Assembly: GCA_910577325.1 (NCBI GenBank) | Contig: CAJTMR010000023.1 | Coordinates: forward strand, 1-54,816 | Origin: an uncultured Parabacteroides sp. | GTDB taxonomy: Bacteria > Bacteroidota > Bacteroidia > Bacteroidales > Tannerellaceae | DNA: 54,816 nt | Reading direction: 5' to 3' | Shown here: one piece after another, positions 41,949 to 51,300 of the stretch | Layout of the letters: each line of letters starts with the position of its first letter | How positions within the stretch are numbered: position 1 is the stretch's first letter | Notes under the pieces: model-generated | What the model saw: the letters and a program-made list of their open reading frames with translations, nothing else | Database searches by the model: none | What the model was told of the DNA's origin: nothing | Made by a program: the position numbers and the translations under genes

Positions 41949-42019
41949 AACCCTATGCTTCAGGGTAGCTAACCTTATGCTTTACGGTCCATAACCCATA
42001 GGGTTAGCTACCCTGAAGC
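41949..42019. repeat. Palindromic intergenic element (18-bp perfect arms)
   Basis: 41957-41974 and 42002-42019 are perfect inverted copies (GCTTCAGGGTAGCTAACC). Next to them a second pair overlaps: AACCCTATG (41949) with CATAGGGTT (41997-42005). The inner part also holds an imperfect direct copy (TTATGCTTTACGGTCC) of the left arm. It sits between two terminators, so it is not needed for termination. Confidence 0.8.
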
Positions 42020-42033
42020 GTTGGTATCGGCAT

Positions 42034-42060
42034 AAAAAAAGAGGGTGCTTGTGCACCCCC
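42034..42060 (-). terminator. Terminator of the glycogen phosphorylase gene
   Basis: On minus, a GGGTGC/GCACCC stem (42053-42058 with 42043-42048, 4-base loop) is followed by TCTTTTTTT. It lies about 33 bases past the stop at 42093. Confidence 0.85.
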
Positions 42061-42092
42061 TTCTTGGGTTATTCGTTTTGCTTGTGTGTCGA

Positions 42093-44663
42093 TTACAACT
42101 GTATCCAGCGGACGAAAGCGAAGTCCATGCGGTGAGGCAGTTCCTTGTTTGCCGGATAGACACGGAAGCCCATCTTCTGAAGACCTGCTTCGCTCGGAGT
42201 CGTTTTCAGTTCGAAGAACAGTCTGGAACCTTCTTCCTTGATCAGCGTGAACTGTTCGGTCGATACCAATGCCAATTGATGGGTGTCCGGATTTTCTTTG
42301 GTCACAACCATTTCCGCGCCCAGCATGCCTTTCAGTTCGTGGCGGTCGATTACCAGGTTGAACGTGTATTCCTTGCCGACTACTTGTCCTTCGTTGGCCA
42401 GGTCCATTGAACTGGTGAACGATTCTACCTGGAAGCTATCCCAATGTTCGGCCACTTCTTCTTTCCATGCCGCGATCGCCTTGGCTTGGGCAAAGCCGTT
42501 TTCGTACAAGTGGGCGGAACGGGTTGCCAGCTTGTTGTAGAAACGGTCGATGTAGTCGTCCAACATACGTTTCATCGTGTAGTCGGGAGCGATTTGGCAC
42601 ATCGAGTTCTTGATATACTGAATCCATTCGGGAGAGTATCCCTTGCTGTTTCTTGCGTAATAGGTCGGGATGATCTCTGTCTCGAGCGTATGGTAGATGG
42701 TAGCGGCATCCAACTGGTCCTGGTACTGCTGGTTTTCGTAAGTGCGCTTGTCGGTCAATGCCCAACCTGCACCCGGCTTGTAACCTTCGTACCACCATCC
42801 GTCCAACACGGAGAAGTTCAGGACACCGTTCATCTCGGCCTTTTCACCGGACGTGCCGGATGCTTCCAGAGGACGGGTCGGGGTGTTCAGCCAAACATCG
42901 ACGCCTGCGATTAAGTGACGGGCCAGACGCATGTCGTAGTTTTCCAGGAAGATGATCTTTCCTAAGAATTCCGGACGGCGTGAGATTTCGACGATGTGCT
43001 TGATCAAGCCTTGTCCGCCACCGTCGGCCGGGTGGGCTTTACCGGTGAATACGAACTGGATCGGGTATTGCTCGTTGTTTACGATCTTGGCCAGACGGTC
43101 CAGGTCCGTGAACAGCAGGTGGGCGCGTTTGTAAGTCGCGAAACGGCGGCCGAATCCGATCAGCAGGGCGTTCGGGTTGATCTTGTCGAGGATGGAAACA
43201 ACCTTCGCGGGATCTCCCTGGTTCTTCAGCCAGTTTGTCTTGTATTGGTTCTTGATGTATGTGATCAGCTTGTTCTTTAGGGTCTTGCGGATAGACCAGA
43301 TGTCATCGTCCGCAACGTTCTGGATGGCTTCCCAGTATTTCTTGTTGGACTGGTCTTTGATGAATTTCTTGTCGAAATGTTCCGCGAAGAAGCGTTTCCA
43401 TTCGGTTGAAGCCCAGGTCGGCATGTGCACGCCGTTGGTCACATATCCTACGTGCAGTTCGTCGGGGAAGTAGCCTTTCCATACCGGAGCGAACATGCGC
43501 TGTGACACTTTCCCGTGCAACCAGCTTACGCCGTTCGCTTCCTGGCAGGTGTTCAGGGCGAATACGCTCATGGAGAACTTCTCGTTTGAACCCGGGTTTT
43601 CACGTCCCATGTCGATGAATTCCTGCCAGCTGATGCCCAGCTTGCCGGGGAACTCGCCCATGTAGCGGCCGAACAGGCCTTCGTCGAAGTAGTCGTGGCC
43701 TGCCGGAACCGGCGTGTGGACGGTGTACAAGGCGGAAGCGCGTACGACTTCCAGAGCCTGGTTGAATGACAGTCCGTCGTTCTGGATGAAGTCAACCAAA
43801 CGCTGTGCGTTGATCAACGCGGCGTGCCCTTCGTTGCAGTGGTAGATCTGTTTCTTGATTCCCAGCTTGTTCAGCATCAGGATACCGCCGATACCCAACA
43901 GGTATTCCTGTTTCATGCGGTTTTCCCAGTCGCCGCCATATAGTTGGTGAGTGATGGAACGGTCCCATTCGCTGTTCTGGGGGATATCCGTATCCATCAA
44001 ATATAAAGGAACGCGTCCTACGCTTACTTTCCAGATGTGCGCATAAACGGTACGGCCGGGGTAGGGGACTTCCAATACCATCGGCTCGCCATTGGCTTGC
44101 ATGACCTGCGTAAGGGGCAGCGCGTTGAAGTTTTGCGGTTCGTAATTGGCAATCTGTTGTCCGTCCATGGACAGGGATTGTGTAAAGTAGCCGTAGCGAT
44201 ACAGGAAACCTACTGCTGTCAGGTCGATGTTGCTGTCGCTGGCTTCTTTCAGGTAGTCGCCTGCCAGTACGCCCAGACCGCCGGAATAGATTTTCAGCAC
44301 GTTCGTCAGGCCGTATTCCATGCTGAAATAGGCTACAGACGGTTTTGTCTGATCCGGTTTGACGTTTACGTAATCCTTGAATATTGAGTATACAGCTTTG
44401 ATTTCGGCCATCAGGACGTCGTCTGCCATAATTTCCTCAATACGCTTGTAGGACAGGCTTTGAAGTAAAAGCACGGGATTACCTTCTGTTGATGCCCAAA
44501 GTTCAGGATCGATCTTACCGAATAATTTGGCTCCTTCATGGTTCCATACCCACCATAAGTTCGTAGCCATTTCGTGTAACGGCTGTAATTGCTCGGGAAG
44601 CATGGAATGGGAATAAACATCTTTCCAGATCGGGCTGTTTGCGTTATTCGCTTTGATTTTCAT
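42093..44663 (-). CDS. Glycogen/alpha-glucan phosphorylase, GT35 (856 aa)
   Basis: Phosphorolysis of glycogen or maltodextrins to glucose-1-phosphate. It is the alternative phosphorylase type with an N-terminal extension (LQPLHEMATNLWWVWNHEGAKLF, residues about 27-50). Core motifs are FSMEYGL (about 107-113), GGLGVLAGDYLKEASD (about 123-138), CNEGHAALI (about 278), and the pyridoxal-phosphate region TRPLEASGTSGEKAEMNG (about 596-613), holding the PLP lysine. The C-terminal 100 residues form a beta-rich tail. It follows the glycogen synthase gene on minus with a 111-base gap containing its own -7 element. Confidence 0.93.
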   Translation of the reverse strand: MKIKANNANSPIWKDVYSHSMLPEQLQPLHEMATNLWWVWNHEGAKLFGKIDPELWASTEGNPVLLLQSLSYKRIEEIMADDVLMAEIKAVYSIFKDYVNVKPDQTKPSVAYFSMEYGLTNVLKIYSGGLGVLAGDYLKEASDSNIDLTAVGFLYRYGYFTQSLSMDGQQIANYEPQNFNALPLTQVMQANGEPMVLEVPYPGRTVYAHIWKVSVGRVPLYLMDTDIPQNSEWDRSITHQLYGGDWENRMKQEYLLGIGGILMLNKLGIKKQIYHCNEGHAALINAQRLVDFIQNDGLSFNQALEVVRASALYTVHTPVPAGHDYFDEGLFGRYMGEFPGKLGISWQEFIDMGRENPGSNEKFSMSVFALNTCQEANGVSWLHGKVSQRMFAPVWKGYFPDELHVGYVTNGVHMPTWASTEWKRFFAEHFDKKFIKDQSNKKYWEAIQNVADDDIWSIRKTLKNKLITYIKNQYKTNWLKNQGDPAKVVSILDKINPNALLIGFGRRFATYKRAHLLFTDLDRLAKIVNNEQYPIQFVFTGKAHPADGGGQGLIKHIVEISRRPEFLGKIIFLENYDMRLARHLIAGVDVWLNTPTRPLEASGTSGEKAEMNGVLNFSVLDGWWYEGYKPGAGWALTDKRTYENQQYQDQLDAATIYHTLETEIIPTYYARNSKGYSPEWIQYIKNSMCQIAPDYTMKRMLDDYIDRFYNKLATRSAHLYENGFAQAKAIAAWKEEVAEHWDSFQVESFTSSMDLANEGQVVGKEYTFNLVIDRHELKGMLGAEMVVTKENPDTHQLALVSTEQFTLIKEEGSRLFFELKTTPSEAGLQKMGFRVYPANKELPHRMDFAFVRWIQL

Positions 44664-44737
44664 TATTGTGAAGTTTAAAAATGTTTCAATTTCTATATTT
44701 AATGGTTGTATAATCTCTATTTTGCCTGAAAACGTTG

Positions 44738-44745
44738 CAAAGATA
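44738..44745 (-). promoter_or_regulatory. -7 element of the glycogen phosphorylase gene
   Basis: Minus-strand TATCTTTG (44745-44738) matches TAnnTTTG, giving a leader of about 70 bases. The -33 is weak. Confidence 0.5.
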
Positions 44746-44774
44746 GAGATTATCTGTTTAATTATGAGCGTATT

Positions 44775-46433
44775 TTAATTATTTCTTTTGTCCGCATGCT
44801 CCAACGCGATCCTGAAAGCCTCTTCATAGTAGACGATGAATTTGCTCCATTCCGCTTTCGCCGCCAGGCGGAAACTGCGTTTGCGGATCTCGGCCACTTC
44901 CTTTTTATCTTTTTCAACAAGCGTCAAGATGGAGGAAGTTATGGCGTCGGCCACTTCGAAATAATTGAAATCGTCGCGGTTTACGACTGCGACGCCTTCG
45001 CAGATGTCGTTGCCCGTCACGTGTTTTTTGGCCCATAAGCCGAAACCGGCAAGGTCGGTGGTGATCGTCGGAATCCCGAATGCGATACTTTCCAGCGGGG
45101 TGTAGCCCCACGGTTCGTAGTAGGAGGGGTAGACGGTTGCGTCCATGCCGATCAGCAGATCGTAATAGGACTGGTTCAATATGCCGTCGCGCCCGTCCAG
45201 ATAACAGGGGACGAAGATGATTTTCAGCTTGTCGGCAGCCGAGTTGGTGAAACCTGAGTGGAAGATGTAGTTCAGCACCTTGTCTTGCTCCATCTGGTTC
45301 AGCCAGTGCGTGGCAAACGGCATTTGCATGGGAGCGGTGGTGCGGATGTCCTTGCCGATCACCTCCTTCAAGTCTGCGCGTGCATCGCGTACCCAAGCCG
45401 GGACCATGACGAAGGCGACGACTTCGCGTTGGAGCTTGCCGGAAGTGCGTACCCGGTTCATCGCTTCGATAAAGACGTCGATGCCTTTATTGCGGTATTC
45501 GTATCGGCCGCTGGTAGACACCAAATAGGCGTCAGGCGAAATGGAACATCCTGACAGTTTCTCGGCGACGTTGAGCAGTTTACTGCGGGCAGCCGCACGC
45601 TTTGCTTCATATTCTTTTCTTGCCGGGACGAAGCCGGGTTCGAATCCGTTCGGAGTGACGATGTCCGGCGCTTTGTCCAACAATTGTTTGCACTCGCGAG
45701 CTGTAATGTCGCTCACTGTCGTAAAGCAGTCTACATGCAGGGCTGTCTGTTTTTCCAACGAATGCTTTGCTTCCATGTTCAGCTCCCCGGCCATCTGGTC
45801 GCCGTTGTATCCGTCCATGTAAGCATACAGGGCTTTGTTGTTTCCGGCGATGGAACGGCCGATCGAAGTGGCATGTGTCGTAAAGAGAGTTGCGATGGCC
45901 GGGATTTGTTTTTGGATGTAAAGCGCACCCATTCCCAGCATCCATTCGTTGAACAGGGCGGCAACCTTTTTGTTCTCCAGCTTGTAGAAGTGGTAGAAGC
46001 TTTCGATGACTTTACCTACTGTATAGGCGAAGATACAAGACTCGTCGTAGTCGCCATACGCGTGAATCGAATCCACGCGGAAACTTTCCCACATCGAGTA
46101 GAAAAAAGAGTCTCTTTCTTTGAAGAAAGGCTTGAAGTCCACTAAGATTACAGGAGGTGTCCCCGGGACGTTCCAACGGCCTACTTTTACTTTCAGGTTT
46201 TCTGTGGTCTTCGTATGAGTTCTCCAGTCAGCAAACAGAATATCATCCGTTATGAAGTCGGGTGCGTCTGTGTTAGCCCACACATCGGGCCCGATAAAGA
46301 TCAACTTATCTTTAAATGACTGTTGTAACGTACGTGCTTTCGTTGAAAGGACGGTATAGATACCGCCTACTTTGTTACATACTTCCCAACTGCTTTCGAA
46401 AAGATATTCTGGCGTTGTTGTTGTGTTATCCAT
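44775..46433 (-). CDS. Glycogen synthase, GT3 (eukaryote-like) family (552 aa)
   Basis: Retaining glucosyltransferase making glycogen. Bacteroidota use this GT3 form rather than the GT5 GlgA. N-terminal ESSWEVCNKVGGIYTVLSTKA (about 12-32) is the donor-side loop. HATSIGR (about 186) follows, then TVSDITARECKQLL (about 237-250), FEPGFVPARKEYEAKR and LVSTSGRYEYRNKGIDVFIEA. The E-x7-E motif is in YPSYYEPWGYTPLESIAFGIP (about 431-451). Donor (UDP- or ADP-glucose) cannot be decided from sequence. It heads the synthase-phosphorylase pair, with a promoter at 46470-46500. Confidence 0.93.
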   Translation of the reverse strand: MDNTTTTPEYLFESSWEVCNKVGGIYTVLSTKARTLQQSFKDKLIFIGPDVWANTDAPDFITDDILFADWRTHTKTTENLKVKVGRWNVPGTPPVILVDFKPFFKERDSFFYSMWESFRVDSIHAYGDYDESCIFAYTVGKVIESFYHFYKLENKKVAALFNEWMLGMGALYIQKQIPAIATLFTTHATSIGRSIAGNNKALYAYMDGYNGDQMAGELNMEAKHSLEKQTALHVDCFTTVSDITARECKQLLDKAPDIVTPNGFEPGFVPARKEYEAKRAAARSKLLNVAEKLSGCSISPDAYLVSTSGRYEYRNKGIDVFIEAMNRVRTSGKLQREVVAFVMVPAWVRDARADLKEVIGKDIRTTAPMQMPFATHWLNQMEQDKVLNYIFHSGFTNSAADKLKIIFVPCYLDGRDGILNQSYYDLLIGMDATVYPSYYEPWGYTPLESIAFGIPTITTDLAGFGLWAKKHVTGNDICEGVAVVNRDDFNYFEVADAITSSILTLVEKDKKEVAEIRKRSFRLAAKAEWSKFIVYYEEAFRIALEHADKRNN

Positions 46434-46469
46434 AAACGATTTTGTTTATAATCAGATATTTTGAGGGGG

Positions 46470-46500
46470 CAAAGATACAAATTTTTGTCTTTTTTTCAAC
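46470..46500 (-). promoter_or_regulatory. Promoter of the glycogen synthase gene
   Basis: On minus, GTTG (46500-46497), 19 bases, TATCTTTG (46477-46470). The transcript starts near 46464, about 30 bases before the ATG. Confidence 0.68.
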
Positions 46501-46507
46501 TATAGGG

Positions 46508-46537
46508 CTTGTTTAATGAATGAATTATGTAGATTTG
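46508..46537 (+). promoter_or_regulatory. Promoter of the 46561 gene run
   Basis: CTTG (46508-46511), 18 bases, TAGATTTG (46530-46537). It stands 8 bases from the divergent glycogen synthase promoter. The leader to the ATG at 46561 is about 18 bases. Confidence 0.6.
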
Positions 46538-46560
46538 TGGATATTTTAATGTAAACGACT

Positions 46561-46845
46561 ATGGCTAAAAGAAGAATTTTGAAGAAAGACATCAGCTATG
46601 TGGCTGGCGATTTGTTTTTGGAGACATTGATTTGCATGTTGTATGTCCCAGGGGTTGATTCGGGGAAGGCTGACGTAGTGATGGCGAGAATACTCGATAT
46701 GCAGGACGAATATGTCCGTCGTGCCAACCGTCCGGACGGGAAAGACAACAAAAAACGGGTGAAAGAGTATTACCGTAAGCTGCGGGCGGACCTGCAAACG
46801 GAAATAAACGCAATAGCAACCGAAATCGGGGAGTTGAGCAAATAG
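46561..46845 (+). CDS. Small conserved hypothetical protein (94 aa)
   Basis: A soluble, strongly charged and probably all-helical protein (KKDISYVAGDLFLETL, then YYRKLRADLQTEINAIATEI near the end). No signal, membrane segment or known motif recognised. It resembles short conserved Bacteroidales proteins of unknown function. It is first in a three-gene run with an acyltransferase (11 bases later) and a nitrilase-family amidase. Confidence 0.75.
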   Translation: MAKRRILKKDISYVAGDLFLETLICMLYVPGVDSGKADVVMARILDMQDEYVRRANRPDGKDNKKRVKEYYRKLRADLQTEINAIATEIGELSK

Positions 46846-46856
46846 TAAAGTAAGGA

Positions 46857-47402
46857 ATGAAGAAAACTATAAGCAAGGCGCTTCTCCGCCTGTCCGGCTG
46901 GAAACTCGGACCGGTGGTCGGGGATGTGCCTAAATGTGTGATATGCGTGGCTCCGCATACCAGTAATTGGGATTTTATCGTAGGAAAACTGTTTTATACT
47001 TCGATTGGCCGTAATGCCAGTTTCCTGATAAAAAAGGAATGGTTCTTTTTCCCTTTTAACCTGTTGTTTGACTGGTTGGGGGGCGTGCCTGTCGATCGCC
47101 GCAAGCGGACCTCGGTGACGGACCAGATGGTGGACTTGTTCAACCGGCGGAAAGAATTTCAGTTGGCTGTGACTCCTGAAGGAACGCGTAAACGGGTCGA
47201 AGACTGGAAAAGAGGGTTTTACTATATCGCACAAAAAGCCGACGTGCCTATCCTGATGGCCTATTTCGATTACAAAAAGAAAGAAGCCGGTTTTAAAGGG
47301 GTATTCTATCCTACGGGGGATGCGGATAAAGATATCCGTCAGATTCGTGAGCATTACAGAGGGGTGACTGCTTGTCATCCGGAAAACTTTGTTCAAATTT
47401 AA
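46857..47402 (+). CDS. 1-acyl-glycerol-3-phosphate acyltransferase-like protein (181 aa)
   Basis: A PlsC-family acyltransferase of the short, peripheral type. The catalytic HX4D motif is HTSNWD (about residues 34-39); the substrate motif PEGTRKRVEDWKRGFYYIA (about 107-125) contains the family's EGTR. The hydrophobic LFYTSIGRNASFLIKKEWFFFPF region binds membrane. Compared with typical PlsC (about 240 aa) it is short and lacks an N-terminal TM. Acyl acceptor unknown; lysophospholipid is likely. It ends 4 bases before the ATG of the next gene. Confidence 0.88.
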   Translation: MKKTISKALLRLSGWKLGPVVGDVPKCVICVAPHTSNWDFIVGKLFYTSIGRNASFLIKKEWFFFPFNLLFDWLGGVPVDRRKRTSVTDQMVDLFNRRKEFQLAVTPEGTRKRVEDWKRGFYYIAQKADVPILMAYFDYKKKEAGFKGVFYPTGDADKDIRQIREHYRGVTACHPENFVQI

Positions 47403-47406
47403 TATT

Positions 47407-48189
47407 ATGGCAGACAATTTGCGTATCAGTATGGTCCAGTCCCATATTATCTGGGAGGACAGAGATGAAAACCTGGGGTATTATGGAGAACTGATTCGGC
47501 GGGTCAGCGGTAAGACGGACATAGCCGTTTTGCCGGAAATGTTTACGACGGGTTTTTCCATGGAAGTGGAAAAATTGGCCGACACGATGGACGGGCCTAC
47601 CATCCCGACCATAAAGGGCTGGGCGAAGAAATATAAGCTTGCTGTGGCTGGCAGTTTCATCGCAAAAGAAGACGGGAAGTATTTTAACCGTGCTTTTTTC
47701 ATAACTCCTGAGGGGGAAACTTATTTGTATGACAAGCGGCATTTATTCCGGATGGCGGGCGAAGACCGGCATTTCACCGCCGGCGATAAACGGACGATCG
47801 TGCGATATAAGGACTGGAACATCTGTTTGCAAGTCTGCTATGATCTTCGTTTTCCGGTTTGGAGCCGGAACGTGGACAACGAATACGACCTGCTGCTCTA
47901 TGTCGCCAACTGGCCCGAGGCCCGCAAGAGAGTCTGGAAAACGCTGCTCCAGGCGCGTGCGTTGGAAAATATGGCGTATGTATGCGGAGTGAACCGAGTA
48001 GGGATCGACGGCAAGGGGTTTGTGTATAGGGGTGATTCCATGATCTTCTCTCCCAAAGGCAAAAAGCTGGCGGATGCCGGTAAGCGTGAGGAGGTCACCC
48101 GTACTTGTACGCTTGTCCGTGCGGATCTGGAAGAGCTGAGGACTAAGTTTCCGGTGTGGAAGGATGCGGATTCGTTTGAAATCAGTTGA
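47407..48189 (+). CDS. Nitrilase-superfamily amidase, omega-amidase YafV-like (260 aa)
   Basis: Carbon-nitrogen hydrolase with the Glu-Lys-Cys triad: Glu in AVLPEMFTTGFSM (about 43), Lys in YLYDKRHLF (about 110), and Cys in ICLQVCYDLRFPVWSR (about 143). Overall length and the GDSMIFSPKGK tail fit omega-amidase/YafV proteins, which deaminate alpha-ketoglutaramate as metabolite repair. The start is ATG 47407 (MADNLRISMVQ); an in-frame TTG at 47389 overlaps the preceding gene. A long hairpin at 48226-48312 ends the transcript. Confidence 0.92.
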   Translation: MADNLRISMVQSHIIWEDRDENLGYYGELIRRVSGKTDIAVLPEMFTTGFSMEVEKLADTMDGPTIPTIKGWAKKYKLAVAGSFIAKEDGKYFNRAFFITPEGETYLYDKRHLFRMAGEDRHFTAGDKRTIVRYKDWNICLQVCYDLRFPVWSRNVDNEYDLLLYVANWPEARKRVWKTLLQARALENMAYVCGVNRVGIDGKGFVYRGDSMIFSPKGKKLADAGKREEVTRTCTLVRADLEELRTKFPVWKDADSFEIS

Positions 48190-48225
48190 TATTTTCCGTA
48201 TGGAATTTCGGATTAAAATACACAC

Positions 48226-48312
48226 AAAAAAGAGGGTGTCATAATTCTATGATTTGTCATGGCGGACCCCGTTCGGGATGACATGAATGTGAATTATGGC
48301 ACTCTCTTTTTT
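48226..48312 (+). terminator. Long hairpin terminator with conserved GGACCCCGTTCG core
   Basis: The outer stem 48226-48247 pairs with 48291-48312 over 22 positions with two G-T pairs. After an internal loop, an inner stem TGTCAT/ATGACA (48255-48260 with 48278-48283) closes on a loop holding CGGACCCCGTTCGG. The right arm ends in six T. It is 36 bases past the amidase stop. The loop core is shared with the element at 35368-35412. Confidence 0.8.
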
Positions 48313-48393
48313 GTCTCATGTGGAAAATGTATGTTTACTTCATTGCAGATGCGTAACAAATTCAAAATGCAAAACTATTTATTATATTGAGAT

Positions 48394-51300
48394 ATGTCAA
48401 TATGGAGCAAACTCATAGGACTTAAGAAAAATGAGGATGAAAACAATATCGTTGGCCGTAAAATCACCTCTGTACCACGTACTGACCGCAATTATGCAAT
48501 AGTAGATGTCGAAGTCGGCTTGAAAGACCATAAAATCCATGATATAGGGGCACTCAGACACGATGACACGACATTCCATAAAACCTCGAAAGAGGAACTA
48601 TTTGTTTTCTTAAACGGCATTGATTACATCTGCGGCCACAATATCATTCACCATGATGCCAAGTACTTGTTCGCTGGCGATACGTGTCGCTGGGTTTTGG
48701 TTGATACGCTTTATATCTCGCCTTTATTGTTCCCGGAACGCCCTTACCATAGGCTTGTGAAAGATGACAAACTGATCAGCGAACAGATGAACAATCCGGT
48801 AAACGATTGCAAGAAAGCAAAAGACCTGTTATTGGATGAAATAGCATGCTGGAATTCCTTGCCAAAAGAGAAGCGTATGCTATTCGCATCGTTGCTGAAA
48901 GACAAGAAGGAGTTTGAGGGATTTCTCTGTATGGTAAGTGCGGAGTATATTCATGAAGGAATACCTGAACTTATTAAAGGACTTTATGACGGAAAGATTT
49001 GCCAGCATGCCGACCTTGGCATGCTCATCGACCGATACCCGTGCGGGTTGGCATACGCATTAGCTCTGATTGATACCACCGATTCTCATTCCATCACTCC
49101 CGGATGGGTGCTTCACAACTATCCCGAAGTGGAATTTATCATAAAACTGTTACGCCACACCAACTGCAACAAGGGTTGTAACTACTGCCGCACACAATTG
49201 GATGTGCTTCATAACCTAAAGTTATTTTTCGGATATGAACGCTTCCGGACATACGAAGGCGAACCTCTACAAGAACGGGCCGCCCAAGCTGCGGTAGAGG
49301 GGAAATCGCTGCTGGCAATATTTCCTACCGGTGGCGGCAAGTCGCTGACCTTCCAATTGCCGGCACTCATGGCTGGACGTTCCGTGCACGGACTGACGGT
49401 TGTCATTTCCCCCTTGCAGTCCCTGATGAAAGACCAGGTGGACAACCTTGCCGATAGAGGCATCACGGATGCCGTGACCATCAATGGAATGTTAGATCCC
49501 ATCACAAGGTCACTGGCCATACAAAGAGTGCAAGACGGAGAAGCCTCGCTGTTGTACATATCCCCCGAAATGCTTCGCTCCAAAACGATTGGGAGAATAT
49601 TGATAGCCCGGCATGTCGTAAGGTTTGTAATAGATGAAGCGCATTGCTTTTCTTCATGGGGGCAGGATTTCAGGGTTGACTATCTCTACATCGGTAAATT
49701 CATCCGAAAATACCAGCAAAGGAAAAAATGCGAGCACCCGATACCTGTATCCTGTTTTACGGCCACGGCAAAACAGAAAGTGATACAGGACATCTGCGAC
49801 TATTTCAAGCAAACCTTGGACTTGAACTTAGAGCTGTTTGCATCAACGGCTTCAAGAACTAACCTGCACTATTCCGTCATACATGCAGAAAGTGACAATG
49901 ACAAGTATTTGAAGCTGAGAGAACTTGTAGCAGAGTCCGATTGCCCGACAATTGTTTACGTATCACGTACCAAACGAACAAGGGAGCTGGCAGCGAAATT
50001 GACTCGCGACGGTTACAAGGCACTGCCTTTCAATGGCAAGATGGATGCGGATGAAAAAATTGCCAACCAGGATGCTTTCATGAACGATCAGGCACACATC
50101 ATCGTGGCTACGTCTGCATTTGGTATGGGAGTCGATAAGAAAGATGTAGGTCTCGTGATACATTATGACATTTCCGATTCTCTGGAAAACTACGTTCAAG
50201 AAGCAGGCAGGGCCGGTCGTGACCCAAGTCTCAGCGCACGTTGTTATGTGCTTTATAGTGACAATGACTTGGACAAGCATTTTATATTGTTAAACCAAAC
50301 GAAACTCAGCATTAGTGAAATCCAGCAGGTATGGAAAGCCGTCAAAAATCTTACCAGGCAGCGCATGAGAGTCGACTGTTCTGCATTGGAAATTGCCCGC
50401 CAAGCAGGATGGGATGATTCGGTATCCGACATTGAGACCCGTGTGCGGACAGCATTGGCGGCTTTGGAACAAAGCGGATACTTGGTAAGAGGAAACAATG
50501 TGCCTCATGTATATGCCACGGGAATCACGGTAAAAAATATGGACGAGGCAAGAGAGCGCATATCAGCGTCGGTGCTCTTTGGCTGCGATGAAATAGAGAG
50601 GTCGGTTCGCATCATCAAATCATTGATATCCCAAAAGCATATCGCCAAAGCTCAGGATTCGGAAGCAGAATCGCGGATCGACTATTTGGCAGACATCTTG
50701 GGACTAAGCAAAAGAGAAGTCATATCCATCGTGGAACGTATGCGGCAGGAAGGAATATTGGCAGACAGCAAAGATATATCCGCCTATTTGCTGGATGTGG
50801 GCGACTCGGAGCGAAAGTCGCAAACGCTTCTCGAACGCTTTGCAAAACTTGAACAATACATCCTCAATCATATTCCCGATGAAGCTTTGCGAATATCATG
50901 CAAGCAACTGAATGAAAACGCCGTGAACGACGGAATCAACACATCCAAAGAAAAAGATATCCGGACGCTGCTTTATTTCCTCACCGTCAAGGGGTATACC
51001 CGTAAGAAAGAAGATGCGGTCCGCAATATGGAAATAAGTCGACAGGCGGATTTGGATTCTACTATAAGACGCTTTGAGAAGCGATGGGAAATAAGCCGTT
51101 TTGCAGTGGAATGGCTGTATCAATTAGCTTCTGATACAGAAAAGGAAAACGTGTCCGGCAAAGCCATCCAGTTCTCCGTGGTAGAACTTTTGAACCAAAT
51201 AAAATCAAGTTCTCAATCTCTTTTCGGCGAACTTAACGACATTCAGTTAGAAGATGTGGAAGAAGCACTTCTGTATTTGTCGAAAATCGGTTCACTAAAA

